DNA of 64,000 nt from Mytilus californianus (taxonomy: Eukaryota > Mollusca > Bivalvia > Mytilida > Mytilidae), in assembly GCF_021869535.1 (NCBI RefSeq), contig NW_026262659.1, forward strand, positions 12,392,321-12,456,320, written 5' to 3'. The notes beneath the pieces are model-generated. The model ran no database searches. It worked only from the letters and a program-made list of their open reading frames with translations, and was not told the DNA's origin. Numbering within the stretch: the first letter of the stretch is position 1; the number at the start of each line of letters is the position of its first letter. Below are positions 1 through 10,600 of this stretch, piece after piece. A program made the position numbers and the translations under genes.

Positions 1-75
1 TGAATGGTTATTAATGTCCGGTAGCAAATATTACATGCACACCAGGACGAGAATACGTTGACGTGATGTGAAAAT
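1..75 (+). repeat. dispersed repeat D, partial
   Basis: The first bases resemble the segments at about 6010-6080, 16550-16610 and 50880-50950, which share a core like gcaaatatttcatgca preceded by a 'taatgtcc(a/g)g' motif. Four related copies in one window show a dispersed family. No coding potential is seen; the copy is cut by the window edge. Confidence 0.55.
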
Positions 76-517
76 GAACTATTCGTGTTGTCAAGACCTA
101 CATACTTAGTCAATTTTGAACTAGTTCACAAGGTAACAGTAATTATTCCCGGATCGATACGAGTTGAAGAGTCTTCGTTCTAGTAAGATGTGTGCTTTGG
201 GCGAAGCGGAAAATAACAATTTTCAAGTTTTTTTGTTAACCCTATAGGAGGATTATGGTTTTTTTTTTGCACTTAAGGCGAGTATACGTTATGGTGGTGG
301 TATCGGCAACAATGTAGTTTTTTTGTTTTTAATATAAAAAGTTCCGCTAATGGTTACACCAGTTGTATGTTTTTATCGTACACATACATGTCTTATACAG
401 GATTAAAAATTTCGCTGCATGTGCATTCCTCTTGCTTTTATTCTTTGTGTAGTTTTTAAAATGCATACATAGAAAGACCAATACCTATATTGTTAACTTT
501 GTCCTTTCCCTCTCGTG
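76..517. other. no recognised feature
   Basis: AT-rich sequence with short homopolymer runs. No gene, RNA or clear repeat family was recognised. Confidence 0.5.
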
Positions 518-520
518 TTT

Positions 521-550
<30 letters not shown>
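518..550 (+). repeat. poly-T / poly-G tract
   Basis: A run of 13 T is followed directly by 20 G (531-550). The 80-residue reading frame crossing it is a homopolymer by-product, not a gene. Confidence 0.95.
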
Positions 551-551
<1 letters not shown>

Positions 552-868
552 GAAAATGACGTGGATGCACGTGCTGTTGTGCCTCCGGGGAGCTACGCCC
601 CTGCTATCTCTTCCTACAGTTTTGGAGGTACAACTTAAATATATATTTTTTTTGGATGTTCATACACATAATGAAGATGTACATGGCCACAGAATTTTGA
701 TTTTTTTCAAATATTCTGAAAATGACAGGTAGTTGGACTTTTTAGTCATTTTTTTGTTACTAGAGATCATGGTTTGTCCGGCTATCTCCTCCTACAGTTT
801 TGGAGATACAGCTTTAATATTTAATAGGATATTCAAACACATAATGGAGGTGTGCATGGCCACAGGAA

Positions 869-891
869 GGGGGGGGGGGGGGGGGGGGGGG
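869..891 (+). repeat. poly-G tract (23 G)
   Basis: A run of 23 consecutive G, the second long G tract within 350 bp. The flanks of both tracts (catacacataatg upstream, 'acatggccacag' downstream or upstream) are similar, so the tracts sit in two copies of one repeat. Confidence 0.95.
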
Positions 892-894
892 CAT

Positions 895-1225
895 TGACCA
901 TATCTAGTTACTTATAGTATCTGAAAAATAGACCAAAAAACAAAATTAAACATTGTTCAATGAACCGTGAAAAAAATTGTCAAGGTCAGATGAAAGCTGC
1001 CAACCGGTCATATTTGCCTAACAATCATTCCATACACCAAATAAATCTAGTTTACCTATTGCTTACAGTATCTACGTTATGGACCGAGAAAACTTAACCT
1101 TGATCATTGATCCATGAAAAGAAGTTGATTTCAGGTAAACCCTGTCTGATGGACATGTCGTAAGACCTTGTAAGGAACCAATAAACCAAATACAGTTATG
1201 CTATTACTCATAATAATGGAAATTC
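895..1225 (+). repeat. degenerate copies of ~147-bp repeat A
   Basis: Contains the landmarks of the tandem array at 8500-9330: 'caatgaaccgtgaaaa', 'gtcaaggtcagatga', 'catacaccaaata', 'tattgcttacagtat'. About two diverged units. Non-coding. Confidence 0.7.
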
Positions 1226-1400
1226 ACTCAACAAAAAAATAAAATGCTCTAGACGGCTCAGCTTGATACGACCGCAGAACACTGAACAAGTATGGACACA
1301 ACATTCAAGCTTAATACAGCTCTATATTTGGATTGTGATTAAAATTTGACACAGTATAGGTTTCTGAAACGGAAGGAATGTGGTCTATGAACTTTAAAAA
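1225..1400 (+). repeat. dispersed repeat B
   Basis: Shares 'gatacgaccgcag', 'tggacacaacattcaagctt' and 'atttggattgtgatt' with copies at 2670-2860, 7125-7400 and 9515-9800. Dispersed family of unknown class; no ORF. Confidence 0.75.
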
Positions 1401-1429
1401 ATTTGAAATAAGACATTTACTGCATTTGC

Positions 1430-1830
1430 ATTATGGTCCGATATCCAAAATCTGAATGCTTGGTTAGATTCAGCATATCAAAGAACCCATAGAATTAAAT
1501 TTTGGTTAAAATCAAAACTATAAGTTTAATTTTGGACCCTTTGAAAACCAGACCCAAAATAAAAATTCTAAATACACAGTTACAAAATTTTATTTTGGAC
1601 CTAAAATGACCTCAATGTGGACCAATTTCAAAACGGACCCAAAAGTAAAAATAGTGTACATGGTTAGTTTTGGCATATCAAAGAAACTAAATAATTTAAT
1701 TTTTTATGAAATCAAACAAAGTTTAATTTTGGACCCTTTGGACCTCAATGTGGACCAATTTAAAAACGGGCCCCAATAATCCAAAATCGCAATATCCAGT
1801 TTGATTCAGCATATTAAAGAACCCCGCAAA
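1430..1830 (+). repeat. dispersed/tandem repeat C, degenerate
   Basis: About three diverged units of the ~130-bp repeat better preserved at 2860-3570, marked by 'cagcatatcaaagaaccc' and 'taattttggaccctttg'. Non-coding. Confidence 0.75.
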
Positions 1831-1879
1831 TTCAAGACTTTGAATTAAACCCCATTGAAATTGGTTAAAAAATAAGCAA

Positions 1880-2050
1880 TTTATACAAAAGGTATTGTTT
1901 TTTGCCCATTTTTCCTTTGGAACGGTTTGCACCATAATCCCCAAAATCAATCCAAACCTTTCTTTTGAGGTATGGAACCTTGTGGTACAATTTGATAGAG
2001 ATCCACAATCTTATACCAAAGTTATTGTCCTGAAACAAGAACAAGAACAA
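1880..2050 (+). repeat. dispersed repeat E
   Basis: Carries 'accataatccccaaaatca', 'cctttcttttgaggtat' and 'agagatccac', motifs that recur at 4175-4285, 4660-4775, 5150-5290, 5305-5450, 7610-7780 and 14435-14590. Small ORFs on both strands here are repeat by-products. Confidence 0.75.
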
Positions 2051-2600
2051 GAGGCTCTCGAGAGCCTGTGTCGCTCACCTGTATCTTCTGTGGTTTTGGA
2101 AATCTTCTGTTGTTTTGGAAATCATGTAAAATAAGGTTTAAATCATGATAAATAGTATAAGATACCCTAATAATGATTGAGGCCAAGTTTGGTTTAATTT
2201 GGCCCAGTAGTTAAATTAAAAGCAGGTCATCCCACTAGTAACTAGACTTACAATAGTTGCTCAAGACCCCTTATCATTTTTTAAAGTAGTTTTCAAGTTT
2301 TGACCATTTGAAATTGTTTTCCCTTAGACTTCTATAGTAAATCCCTTTGTTCTATTTTTAGCCATGGCGGCCATGTTGGTTGGATGACAGGGTCATCGGA
2401 TACATTTTTCAATCAAGATACCCTTTTGAAAATTGTGGCCAAGTTTAATTCTATTTGTCCCAGTAAATTCAGTGGAGAAGATTTTTGTAAAAGATTAAAA
2501 ATATTTACGCAAAAAATTGTTAAAAATTTGATTATAAAGGGCAATAACTCCTTAAGGGGTCAATTGAAAATTTTAGTCATATTGACTTATTTGTAGATCG
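2045..2600 (+). repeat. dispersed repeat F
   Basis: Starts with a 14-bp palindrome (ggctctcgagagcc, 2052-2065) in a 'gagcctgtgtcgctcacct' context. It continues through 'gccatgttggttgg', 'gtcatcgga(t/c)acattttt' and 'gagaagatttttgtaaaa', which recur at 5740-5870. A high-copy type I associate with bivalves (from memory). Confidence 0.7.
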
Positions 2601-2669
2601 TACTTTGCTGAACATTATTGCTGTTTACAGTTTATCTCTATCTATAAAAATATTTAAGATAATAACAAA

Positions 2670-2860
2670 TAAAATGCTTCGCTGGGCGCAGCTTGATTTG
2701 ACCGCAGAGGTCGAAACCCTGAACAGTTAGGGCAAGTATGGACACAACATTCAAGCTTGATACAGCTCTGAATTTGGATTGTGATTAAATATTTGACACA
2801 GCATAGGTTTCTGACACAGAAAGAATGTGGTCTAAGAACTTGAATTTTTTAAATTTACCT
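2670..2860 (+). repeat. dispersed repeat B
   Basis: Second copy of family B: 'gcttcgctgggcgcagctt', 'gaccgcagaggtc', 'ccctgaacagtt', 'tggacacaacattcaagctt'. It runs straight into repeat C, as the 1225 copy also does, so B and C may form one composite element. Confidence 0.75.
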
Positions 2861-3570
2861 ATTATGGTCCAATGTCCAAAATCAAAATACATGGTTAGAT
2901 TCAGCATATCAAAGAACCCCATATATTCAATTTTTGTTGAAATCAAACAAAGTTGAATTTTGGACCCCAACTTGGACAAACTTGAAAACTGGGCCCATAA
3001 TCAAAAATCTAAACACATGTTTAGATTCAGCATATCAAAGAACCCCAATAATTCAATTTTTGTTAAAATCAATTTAAGTTTAATTTTGGACCCTTTGGAC
3101 CTTAATGTAGACCAATTTAAGAAACAGGACCCAAAATTAAAAATCTCAAAAACACGGTTAGATTTGGCATATCAAAGAACCCCAATAATTCAATTTTTGA
3201 TGAAATCAAACGAAGTTTAATTTTGGACCCTTTTGACCTCAACATGAACCAATTTGATAGTGGGGTCCACAAATAAAAAATCTAAATACATGGTTAGATT
3301 CAGCATATCAAAGAACCCCATATATTCAATTTTTGTTGAAATCAAACAAAGTTTAATTTTGGACCCCGATTTGGACCAACTTGAAAACTGGGCCAAAAAT
3401 CAAAAATCTAAATTCATATTTAGATTCAGCATATCAAAGAACCCCATATATTCAATTTTTGTTAAAATCAAACAAAATTTAATTTTGGACCCTTTGGACC
3501 TTAATGTAGACCAATTTGAAAACTGGACCCAAAATTAAACATCCAAATACACGGTTAGATTCGGCATAAC
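2860..3570 (+). repeat. tandem repeat C (~130-bp units)
   Basis: About five units spaced ~120-145 bp, each with 'ttagattcagcatatcaaag', 'aaccccata(t/a)attcaat' and 'gtttaattttggaccc'. Frames at 2960-3220 and 3254-3538 stay open and encode a repetitive peptide, but only because units are in phase. I see no support for a real protein. Confidence 0.85.
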
Positions 3571-3798
3571 AAATAAATAAATGTGGTCAAATATTTTACA
3601 AATCTAATGCACCATACTGTGCAATTAAAGATTACTTCTTGAAATTTTTCAATATTTGATATTTGAAGAATAATTCTTTTTAATTTCTGAAATGAGAAAA
3701 AATTGACCCCCCACAATTTCTTTTTGCCCCCCCCCCCCCCACCTTTTTTTTCCCTCAAGATATGGTCATAATCTCAATTCAAATTTCCAATGGAGTTT
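3571..3798. other. homopolymer-rich spacer
   Basis: AT-rich, with a poly-C run around 3727-3740 followed by poly-T. A similar 'gaccccc..aatttt..cccccc' context recurs at 7430-7545, so this is probably the tail of a dispersed repeat. Confidence 0.5.
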
Positions 3799-5262
3799 GC
3801 AACCATAATTACCCATTTAAGTTTACTATAGTGCTAACTTAATCTATTTTATAATAGAATTTAAAATATAGTGTCAAATCTTTCATATGGATTTTTTTGT
3901 AAAAAAAAAAAAATGCAACATTTGCAGATATTTTTACTGGTCTTCTTTATAAATATGCATTTCTTTAAACATAATTTAAAAGCAGTGTAAGGGAAGTAAC
4001 CAAAACGTTGTATTTGGATTACCTCTCTTACACTGTTTTAAATTATCTTAATTGTTCATTAACCATTACTTTATACATAATTTAAAAGCAGTGTAAGGGA
4101 GGTAATTTCAATGATGTATTTGATTTATCTCCCTTACACTGCTTTAAATAATGTTTTGTACTAAAGTATTTGTCCATTAACCAGGACAACCTTGTTTTTC
4201 CCCTAATTCCTAAACGGTTTGAGCCATAACCCCCAAAAGCAAATCCTAACCATCCCTTTGTGGTATGGAAACTTGTAGTATAATTTGCAACCATAATTAC
4301 CCATTTGAATTTACTATAGTGCTAACTTAATCTATTTTATAATAGAATTTAAAATATAGTGTCAAATCTTTCATATGGATTTTTTTGTAAAAAAAAAAAT
4401 ATGCAACATTTGCAGATATTTTTACTGGTCTTCTTTATAAATATGCATTTCTTTAAACATAATTTAAAAGCAGTGTAAGGGAAGTAACCAAAACGTTGTA
4501 TTTGGATTACCTCCCTTACACTGTTTTAAATTATCTTAATTGTTCATTAACCATTACTTTATACATAATTTAAAAGCAGTGTAAGGGAGGTAATTTCAAT
4601 GATGTATTTGATTTATCTCCCTTACACTGCTTTAAATAATGTTTTGTACTAAAGTATTTGTCCATTAACCAGGACAACCTTGTTTTTCCCCTAATTCCTA
4701 AACGGTTTGAGCCATAACCCCCAAAAGCAAATCCTAACCATCCCTTTGTGGTATGGAAACTTGTAGTATAATTTGCAACCATAATTACCCATTTGAATTT
4801 ACTATAGTGCTAACTTAATCTATTTTATAATAGAATTTAAAATATAGTGTCAAATCTTTCATATGGATTTTTTTGTAAAAAAAAAATATGCAACATTTGC
4901 AGATATTTTTACTGGTCTTCTTTATAAATATGCATTTCTTTAAACATAATTTAAAAGCAGTGTAAGGGAAGTAACCAAAACGTTGTATTTGGATTACCTC
5001 CCTTACACTGTTTTAAATTATCTTAATTGTTCATTAACCATTACTTTATACATAATTTAAAAGCAGTGTAAGGGAGGTAATTTCAATGATGTATTTGATT
5101 TATCTCCCTTACACTGCTTTAAATAATGTTTTGTACTAAAGTATTTGTCCATTAACCAGGACAACCTTGTTTTCCCCTAATTCCTAAACGGTTTGAGCCA
5201 TAACCCCTAAAAGCAAATCCTAACCATCCCTTTGTGGTATGGAAACTTGTAGTATAATTTCA
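3799..5262 (+). repeat. 488-bp unit, tandem triplication
   Basis: Three head-to-tail units begin with gcaaccataattaccc at 3799, 4287 and 4775, giving spacings of exactly 488 bp. Units are almost identical; I see mainly length differences in one poly-A run (13, 10 and 7 A) and a few substitutions. Each unit ends with a copy of dispersed repeat E and contains two inverted repeats. The 70-residue minus-strand frames at 4082-4294 and 4570-4782 are identical because the units are; not considered genes. Confidence 0.95.
3971..4152 (+). repeat. paired hairpins inside each 488-bp unit
   Basis: Two inverted repeats: about 3971-4046 and 4077-4152. The arms read ttaaaagcagtgtaaggga and the complementary tcccttacactg(c/t)tttaa, with a ~25-30-nt loop. 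The same pair recurs at about 4459-4534 / 4565-4640 and 4947-5022 / 5053-5128, giving six hairpins. Class unknown (MITE-like). Confidence 0.85.
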
Positions 5263-5289
5263 GTGAGATCCATACACCGTTCCACAGTT

Positions 5290-5900
5290 ATTGTCTGGAA
5301 ACTAGAAAATGCTTATTTTTGGCCTCTAATTCCTTAACTGTTGGTACCATAACCCCCAAAATCAATCCCAACCTTTCTTTTGTGGTATTTAACCTTATGG
5401 TAAAATTTCAAAGAGATCCATTCACTTAAACTAAAGTTAGAGTGCGAAAACCAATGTGTCTTCAGACGACGACGACGCCGAAGAAGACGACGACAACGTC
5501 ATACCAATATACGACCGCAAAAACTTTTTGCGGTCGTATAAAAACTGCAAAATTTCCTTAAAATTACCAATATTCAGAGGCAGCAACCCAACGGGTTGTC
5601 TGATTCGTCTAAAAATTTCAGGGCAGATAGATCATAACCTGCTGAACATTTTTACCCACGTCAGATTTGCTCTAAATGCTTTAGTTTCAGAGATATAAGC
5701 CAAAGACTGCATTTTACCAATATGTTCTATTTTTAAATATGTTTGCCATCTTGGTTGGCAGGCAGGTCATCGGACACATTTTTTAAACTAGACCCTAATG
5801 ATGATTGTGGCCAATCTCAGAGGAGAAGATTTTTGTAAAAGTTAACGACGACGGACGCCAAGTGATGAGAAAAGCTCACTTGGCCCTTAGAGCCAGGTGA
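5290..5900 (+). repeat. dispersed repeats E and F, with a GAC-rich stretch
   Basis: Repeat E (5305-5450) is followed by a GAC/GAA-rich microsatellite (5463-5498) and by repeat F motifs (gtcatcggacacatttttt, gagaagatttttgtaaaa, aaaagctcacttggccctt). The frame at 5456-5698 begins in the acidic microsatellite and has no other support. Confidence 0.7.
5508..5540. repeat. perfect 33-bp palindrome
   Basis: Left arm tatacgaccgcaaaaa (5508-5523), a single central c, and the exact reverse complement tttttgcggtcgtata (5525-5540). It could extrude as a cruciform or, if transcribed, form a 16-bp stem with a one-base loop, so it more likely acts as DNA or is a repeat terminus. Confidence 0.97.
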
Positions 5901-5989
5901 GCTAAAAATGCTTGTTTTTGACAGAGGGACGACGAAAACAATATAATTTGCAGTTGTATAAAAACTAAAAAATTTCAAGCAGTCAAGGA

Positions 5990-6080
5990 CAATGGACACA
6001 TAAAAGACAGATTGATTGATTGATTGTTGGTTCCTTAACATCCAGTGACAAATATTTCATGCATATTCAGGACGACATGA
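5990..6080 (+). repeat. dispersed repeat D
   Basis: Contains 'gattgattgattg' then 'aacatccagtgacaaatat' and 'ttcatgcatattcaggac'. Related to 1-75, 16550-16610 and 50880-50950. Confidence 0.7.
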
Positions 6081-7120
6081 AAGACAGAAACTTCGTAACA
6101 TAAAGTATTTGTGTATAAGGTATGAAGCATCAAAGTCATCTACCCAGAGAATATAAAGCTAAATGCAAATAGTTTCAGCAGTCACTGGATTGTAATCCTT
6201 TTGACTCGCATTCGCAGGCGAGACAAAAAAATAAGTCTTTATGGTAAATTTTACCCTAAATTATCAAAGAAATCAATATTTAACACTGGGAACCAATATT
6301 GAATAGCATTTCATAACTCGTATATCAAATTTTGTGAAAACGCTTTCTCAAAATTTGTGATTTTTTTTACAAATACCAAGTTTTCTACCACTTTTTCCCA
6401 AATTTTACATAAAACACAAGGGACCTTCCTTTTTCATTTATTTCCATTTAGCACATTAATTTTTTAAATTAGTTGAGACAATCTTGACTTATTGTATGCC
6501 ATAGAAGTATTGACAGACAGACAAACAGAGAGACTACTGTATTGGGGTCATGTCAACTACTGGGCCCTAATAATCAACATTTATTGTCACAATAGATATA
6601 CAATCAATTTATGACAAAATAAGTTGTAAAGTAGAGGCAATAATCTCTTTTTGGGCAGCAATAAACTCAGTAAATAGATATGAAAATTTAATTCTCAAAT
6701 TCATCATTTTTTAGAAAAAATAACATATTTGATCCCAGTGTTACACTTCACATTTTGACAAAATCCAGCTATATATCTGCAAATAACAATTGCACAAATT
6801 CTGACACCTCAAGTTGTATTGTCTAACTTCATGTTACTTCTTTTTGTTCATTACTTGACATCTCTCATTACATCTTGGTAGTTAAACCATCAATTCACTA
6901 GTTTATACATGTTCCTGAAAGAAAAAGCACATATTATTGTATAAGTAAATGTCTTAATGCTGACTTGTGAATCATGATGCAAGTTTCAGCATTTGGCAGA
7001 GCTAAAATTGCATATTTCATAGTATTTTCTGACTTGTGAATATACAAGTTTTATCCACTTAGAGTACATTTGGCAGAGCTTAATGTAAAATAATTTAATA
7101 TAAAACTTTATTCCAAAATG
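6081..7120. other. no recognised gene
   Basis: AT-rich sequence without a supported ORF. One short tandem duplication lies around 6955-7085 (two copies of 'tgacttgtgaat...' and 'atttggcagagct'). Confidence 0.5.
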
Positions 7121-7124
7121 TTAA

Positions 7125-7400
7125 TAAACTGCTTCGCCGAGCGCAGCTGGATACGACCGCAGAGGTCCAACCCTGAACAGTTGGGGTAAAAATGGACACA
7201 ATATTCAAGCTTGATACACTAGGTCTGAATTTGGATTGTAATTAAATATTTGACACATAATAGATTTCTGACACAGAATAAATGTAGTCAAAGAACTTGA
7301 AATTGGTTGTATGATTTGAATTTATATTCAATTGAAGATTTATTGCTGTTGTGCAATACACTGTTCTGTTGCGCAATACTTAGTAAATCTGTTTTCAGAC
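7125..7400 (+). repeat. dispersed repeat B
   Basis: Third copy: 'cttcgccgagcgcagctgg', 'atacgaccgcagaggtcc', 'ccctgaacagttgggg'. It shares with 9515-9800 the extra 3' segment 'ttgctgttgtgcaatacact' followed by a 'gttgcgcaatactta' motif, so these two copies are the closest pair. Confidence 0.8.
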
Positions 7401-7599
7401 TATATACAAAGAATTAGCAAAATAAATTGTGACCCCCAATTTTTTTCTTTGGAAAATTGACAATTTCTTAAATCTTGAGGGAAAAAAATTGAACCCCCCA
7501 AAAAATTTTTTTTACCCCCCCCCCTCCAATTTTGAAGAAATTTTCTTTTTGTAAAATGTGGTACAAATTAAGAGACATCCATACACTTAAACACAAGTT

Positions 7600-7790
7600 A
7601 TTGTCTGAAAACTAGAAAAATGCTTGTTTTAGACCCTTTTCGGCCCCTAATTCCTGAACGGTTTGGGCAGTTACCCCCAAAATAAATCCCAACCTTCTAC
7701 TTGTGGTATTGAACCTTTTGGTACAATTTCAGAGCAATCAAAATACTTATACACAAGTTATTGTCCTCAAACTAGAATCAAAGCGCGAAA
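7600..7790 (+). repeat. dispersed repeat E
   Basis: Motifs 'aaaaatgcttgttttagacc', 'cctaattcctgaacggtt', 'ttgtggtattgaacctttt' and 'caagttattgtcc' match the family at 5305 and 14435. Confidence 0.75.
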
Positions 7791-8499
7791 GCGCTGTAAA
7801 GGCAGTTAATTACAGGTTGTGTGTATTTTTAGTCCAGTTATATCATTATCTTGCATAGTACATTGTACTTATCAGAGGTGGCTTTCAGTATTTAAGATTT
7901 AGAGTTCTCTAATGATATTGAACAAGTTTTATGAATGTCATATTCTGAGCACTATATGAAGGCGATTGTTCTCACTTGTTTATGAACTAGTGCATTATGT
8001 CCAGTTAGTACCTTTTTTATCTATGTTTATAGTCAAATACTGTTTAAAATAGTTTGGCATTTTCTTTTAAGTAATAAGTAAATGTTATCAACTGTATTTT
8101 ATTCAACTTTGCAAATGTGGTTTGTTACTGGTAAGTACAATGTATGGATGATAGTTGTTTCATTGGCAATCATAACACATCTCCTTATTTATATAATGAT
8201 CTATATTCAACGGACTCAGGTACAAAAAAAAATGTATGTAACTAAACTATGATGGGAAACCTTTGACTTCTTTCTTTAATATAAACTTTTGATTTGGTAC
8301 CATAGAACTATGTAGAATAAATGTACATTGCAACATGTCAACTCTTTCAATGACAATACTTTTTTTAGAAACTATAACTCCAAGCAAAATTATATTTCCA
8401 AGTATAAAGTAATTTATGAATGAAACAAGAGTGCACATGCTGAAATGTCTCGCCTTCTTTACTAATCATTGATATTATGTTGATAGTCCTAAATATAAA
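7791..8499. other. no recognised gene; short G-type tail
   Basis: AT-rich. At about 8150-8200 the sequence 'gttgtttcattggcaatcat' and 'cacatctccttatttatat' matches the terminal part of dispersed repeat G. No ORF with support. Confidence 0.5.
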
Positions 8500-9330
8500 G
8501 CTTTATTACAACTGTCACATAAACTTAACATTAACCAAGTAAACTAAACATTGACCAATGAACCAAGAAAATGAGGTCAAGGTTAGATGAACCATGCTAG
8601 GCAGGCATGTACAGCTAACAATTCTTCCATACAACAAATATAGTTGACCTATTGCTTATAGTTTAAGAAAAACAGACCAAAACACAAAAACTTAAAACTG
8701 AGCAATGAACCTTGAAAATGAGGTCAAGGTAAAAAAAAACCTGCGTGACTGACATACAGATCATAAAATATTTCCATACACCAAATATAGTTGAACTATT
8801 GCATATAGTATTAGAAAAAAAGACAAAACTCAAAAACTTAACTTTGACCACTGAACCGTGAAAATGAGGTCAAGGTCAGATGACACCTGCCAGCTAGACA
8901 TGTACACCTTACAATCATTCCATACACCAAATATAGTAGACCTATTGCATACAGTATAAGAAAAACAGACCAAAACACAAAAACTTAACTATAACCACTG
9001 AACCATGAAAATGAGGTCAAGATCAGATGACACCTGCCAGTTGGACATGTACACCTTACAGTCCTTCCATACACCGAATATACTAGATCTATTGCTTATA
9101 GTATCTGAGATATGGACTTGACCACCAAAACTTAACCTTGTTCACTGATCCATGAAATGAGGTCGAGGTCAAGTGAAAACTGTCTGACGGGCATGAGGAC
9201 CTTGCAAGGTATGCACATACCAAATATAGTTATCCTATTACTTATAATAAGAGAGAATTCAACATTACAAAAAATCTTAACTTTTTTTTCAAGTAGTCAC
9301 TGAACCATGAAAATGAGGTCAAGGACATTG
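8500..9330 (+). repeat. tandem repeat A, ~147-bp period
   Basis: Six units. The landmark atgaggtcaagg starts at 8571, 8718, 8864, 9011, 9157 (gtcgagg) and 9313, giving spacings of 147, 146, 147, 146 and 156. Each unit carries 'catacaccaaatatagt', 'cctattgc(a/t)ta(c/t)agtat' and 'cttaac'. Units are diverged, so the array is not recent. Short minus-strand frames here are by-products. Confidence 0.9.
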
Positions 9331-9514
9331 GACATGTGACTGACGGAAACTTCGTAACATGAGGCATCCATATACAAAGTATGAAGCATCCAGACCTTCC
9401 ACCTTCTAAAATATAAAGCTTTAAAGAAGTTAGCTAACGCCGCCGCCGGATCACTATCCCTATGTCGAGCTTTCTGCGACAAAAGTCACAGGCTCGACAA
9501 AAAGGAGTTCTTAA

Positions 9515-9800
9515 TTAAGAAATAAACTGATTCGCTGAGCACAGCTGGATACACCCGCAGAGGTCCAACCCTGAACAGTTGGGGCAAAAATGGACACAAT
9601 ATTCAAGCTTGATACAGGTCTGAATTTGGATTGTAATTAAATATTTGACATATTATAGTTTCTGAATAAATGTAGTCAAAGAACTTGAAATCGGTTATAT
9701 GAAATGAATTTATATTCAATTAAAGATTTCTTGCTGTTGTGCAATACACTGTGCTGTTGCGCAATACTTAATAAATCTGTTGCCAGACTATAAACAAATA
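9515..9800 (+). repeat. dispersed repeat B
   Basis: Fourth copy of B: 'gctggatacacccgcagagg', 'ccctgaacagttggggcaaa', 'ttgctgttgtgcaatacact'. See the copy at 7125. Confidence 0.8.
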
Positions 9801-10080
9801 AAGTTCAATTTCTTCTCAATGTCATATTTGAAATTTATGAAAATCAATAGGGAGATTACATCAATAGCTATAAATAATTCATCAAAGTTTCATGCGAACT
9901 GCTTAAAGCATTTTTGAGTTTTGTCCAAAAACTGGAAAATCCCCCCTTTTTTAATGAATAAAACCCCATAACTCAGAAATGTAAAATCTAAAACTTATAA
10001 AATTCTAAAGGGAGCTTACGGATTGATAATTTAGTCTTAGATGCAAGATTTTTTTATCAGTTGTTAGTGGCTTTGAACTA
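9801..10080. other. no recognised gene
   Basis: AT-rich sequence, possibly another repeat fragment; nothing coding. Confidence 0.4.
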
Positions 10081-10600
10081 GCTGTCAGTAAATGCGAGTA
10101 CTCTCAGATCTGTACTTAGAGTCTTTTTGTTGTTTGGATGTACAACTACCCGGCCACATCCACTTGTATTTGTATTTATCCATCTGATGAGTTAAGCCTC
10201 TTTCAACTGATTTTTATAGTTCACTCTTATATTGTACTGTTACACCACTGTCCCAGGTTAGGGGGTGGGTTGGGATCCCGCGAACATGTTTAACCCCGCC
10301 ACATTCTGTATGTACATGTATGTGCCTGTCCCGAGTCAGGAGCCTGTAATTCAGTGGTTGTCGTTTGTTTATGTGTTGCATATTTGTTATTCGTTCATTT
10401 TTTGTACATAAATTAGGCCGTTAGTTTTCTTGTTTGAATTGTTTTACATTGTCATTTCGGGGCCTTTTATAGCTCACTGTGCGGTATGTGCTTTGCTCAT
10501 TGTTGAAGGCCGTACTGTGACCTATAGCTGTTAATTTCTGTGTCATTTGGTCTCTTGTGGAGAGTTGTCTCATTGGCAATCATACCACATCTTCTTTTTT
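10080..10600 (+). repeat. dispersed repeat G, long copy
   Basis: Longest copy of a high-copy family: 'agtactctcagatctgtact', 'ccggccacatccacttgta', 'tgtgcctgtcccgagtcagg', 'gctttgctcattgttgaagg', ending 'ttgtctcattggcaatcata' and 'ccacatcttctttttt'. Related copies lie at 56326-56590 and 57680-58080 (plus) and 33140-33480 (minus). The constant 3' end is compatible with a retroposon tail, but the class is unknown to me. Confidence 0.75.

Noticed and set aside
2960..3538. Open frames encoding repeated SISKNPIYSIFV-type peptides
   Set aside because: They follow the 130-bp repeat C in phase and end at repeat boundaries; no domain, and the same repeat elsewhere (1430-1830) is closed by stops.
4082..4782. 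Two identical 70-residue minus-strand ORFs
   Set aside because: Identity is explained by the 488-bp tandem duplication; the frame spans a hairpin and dispersed repeat E.
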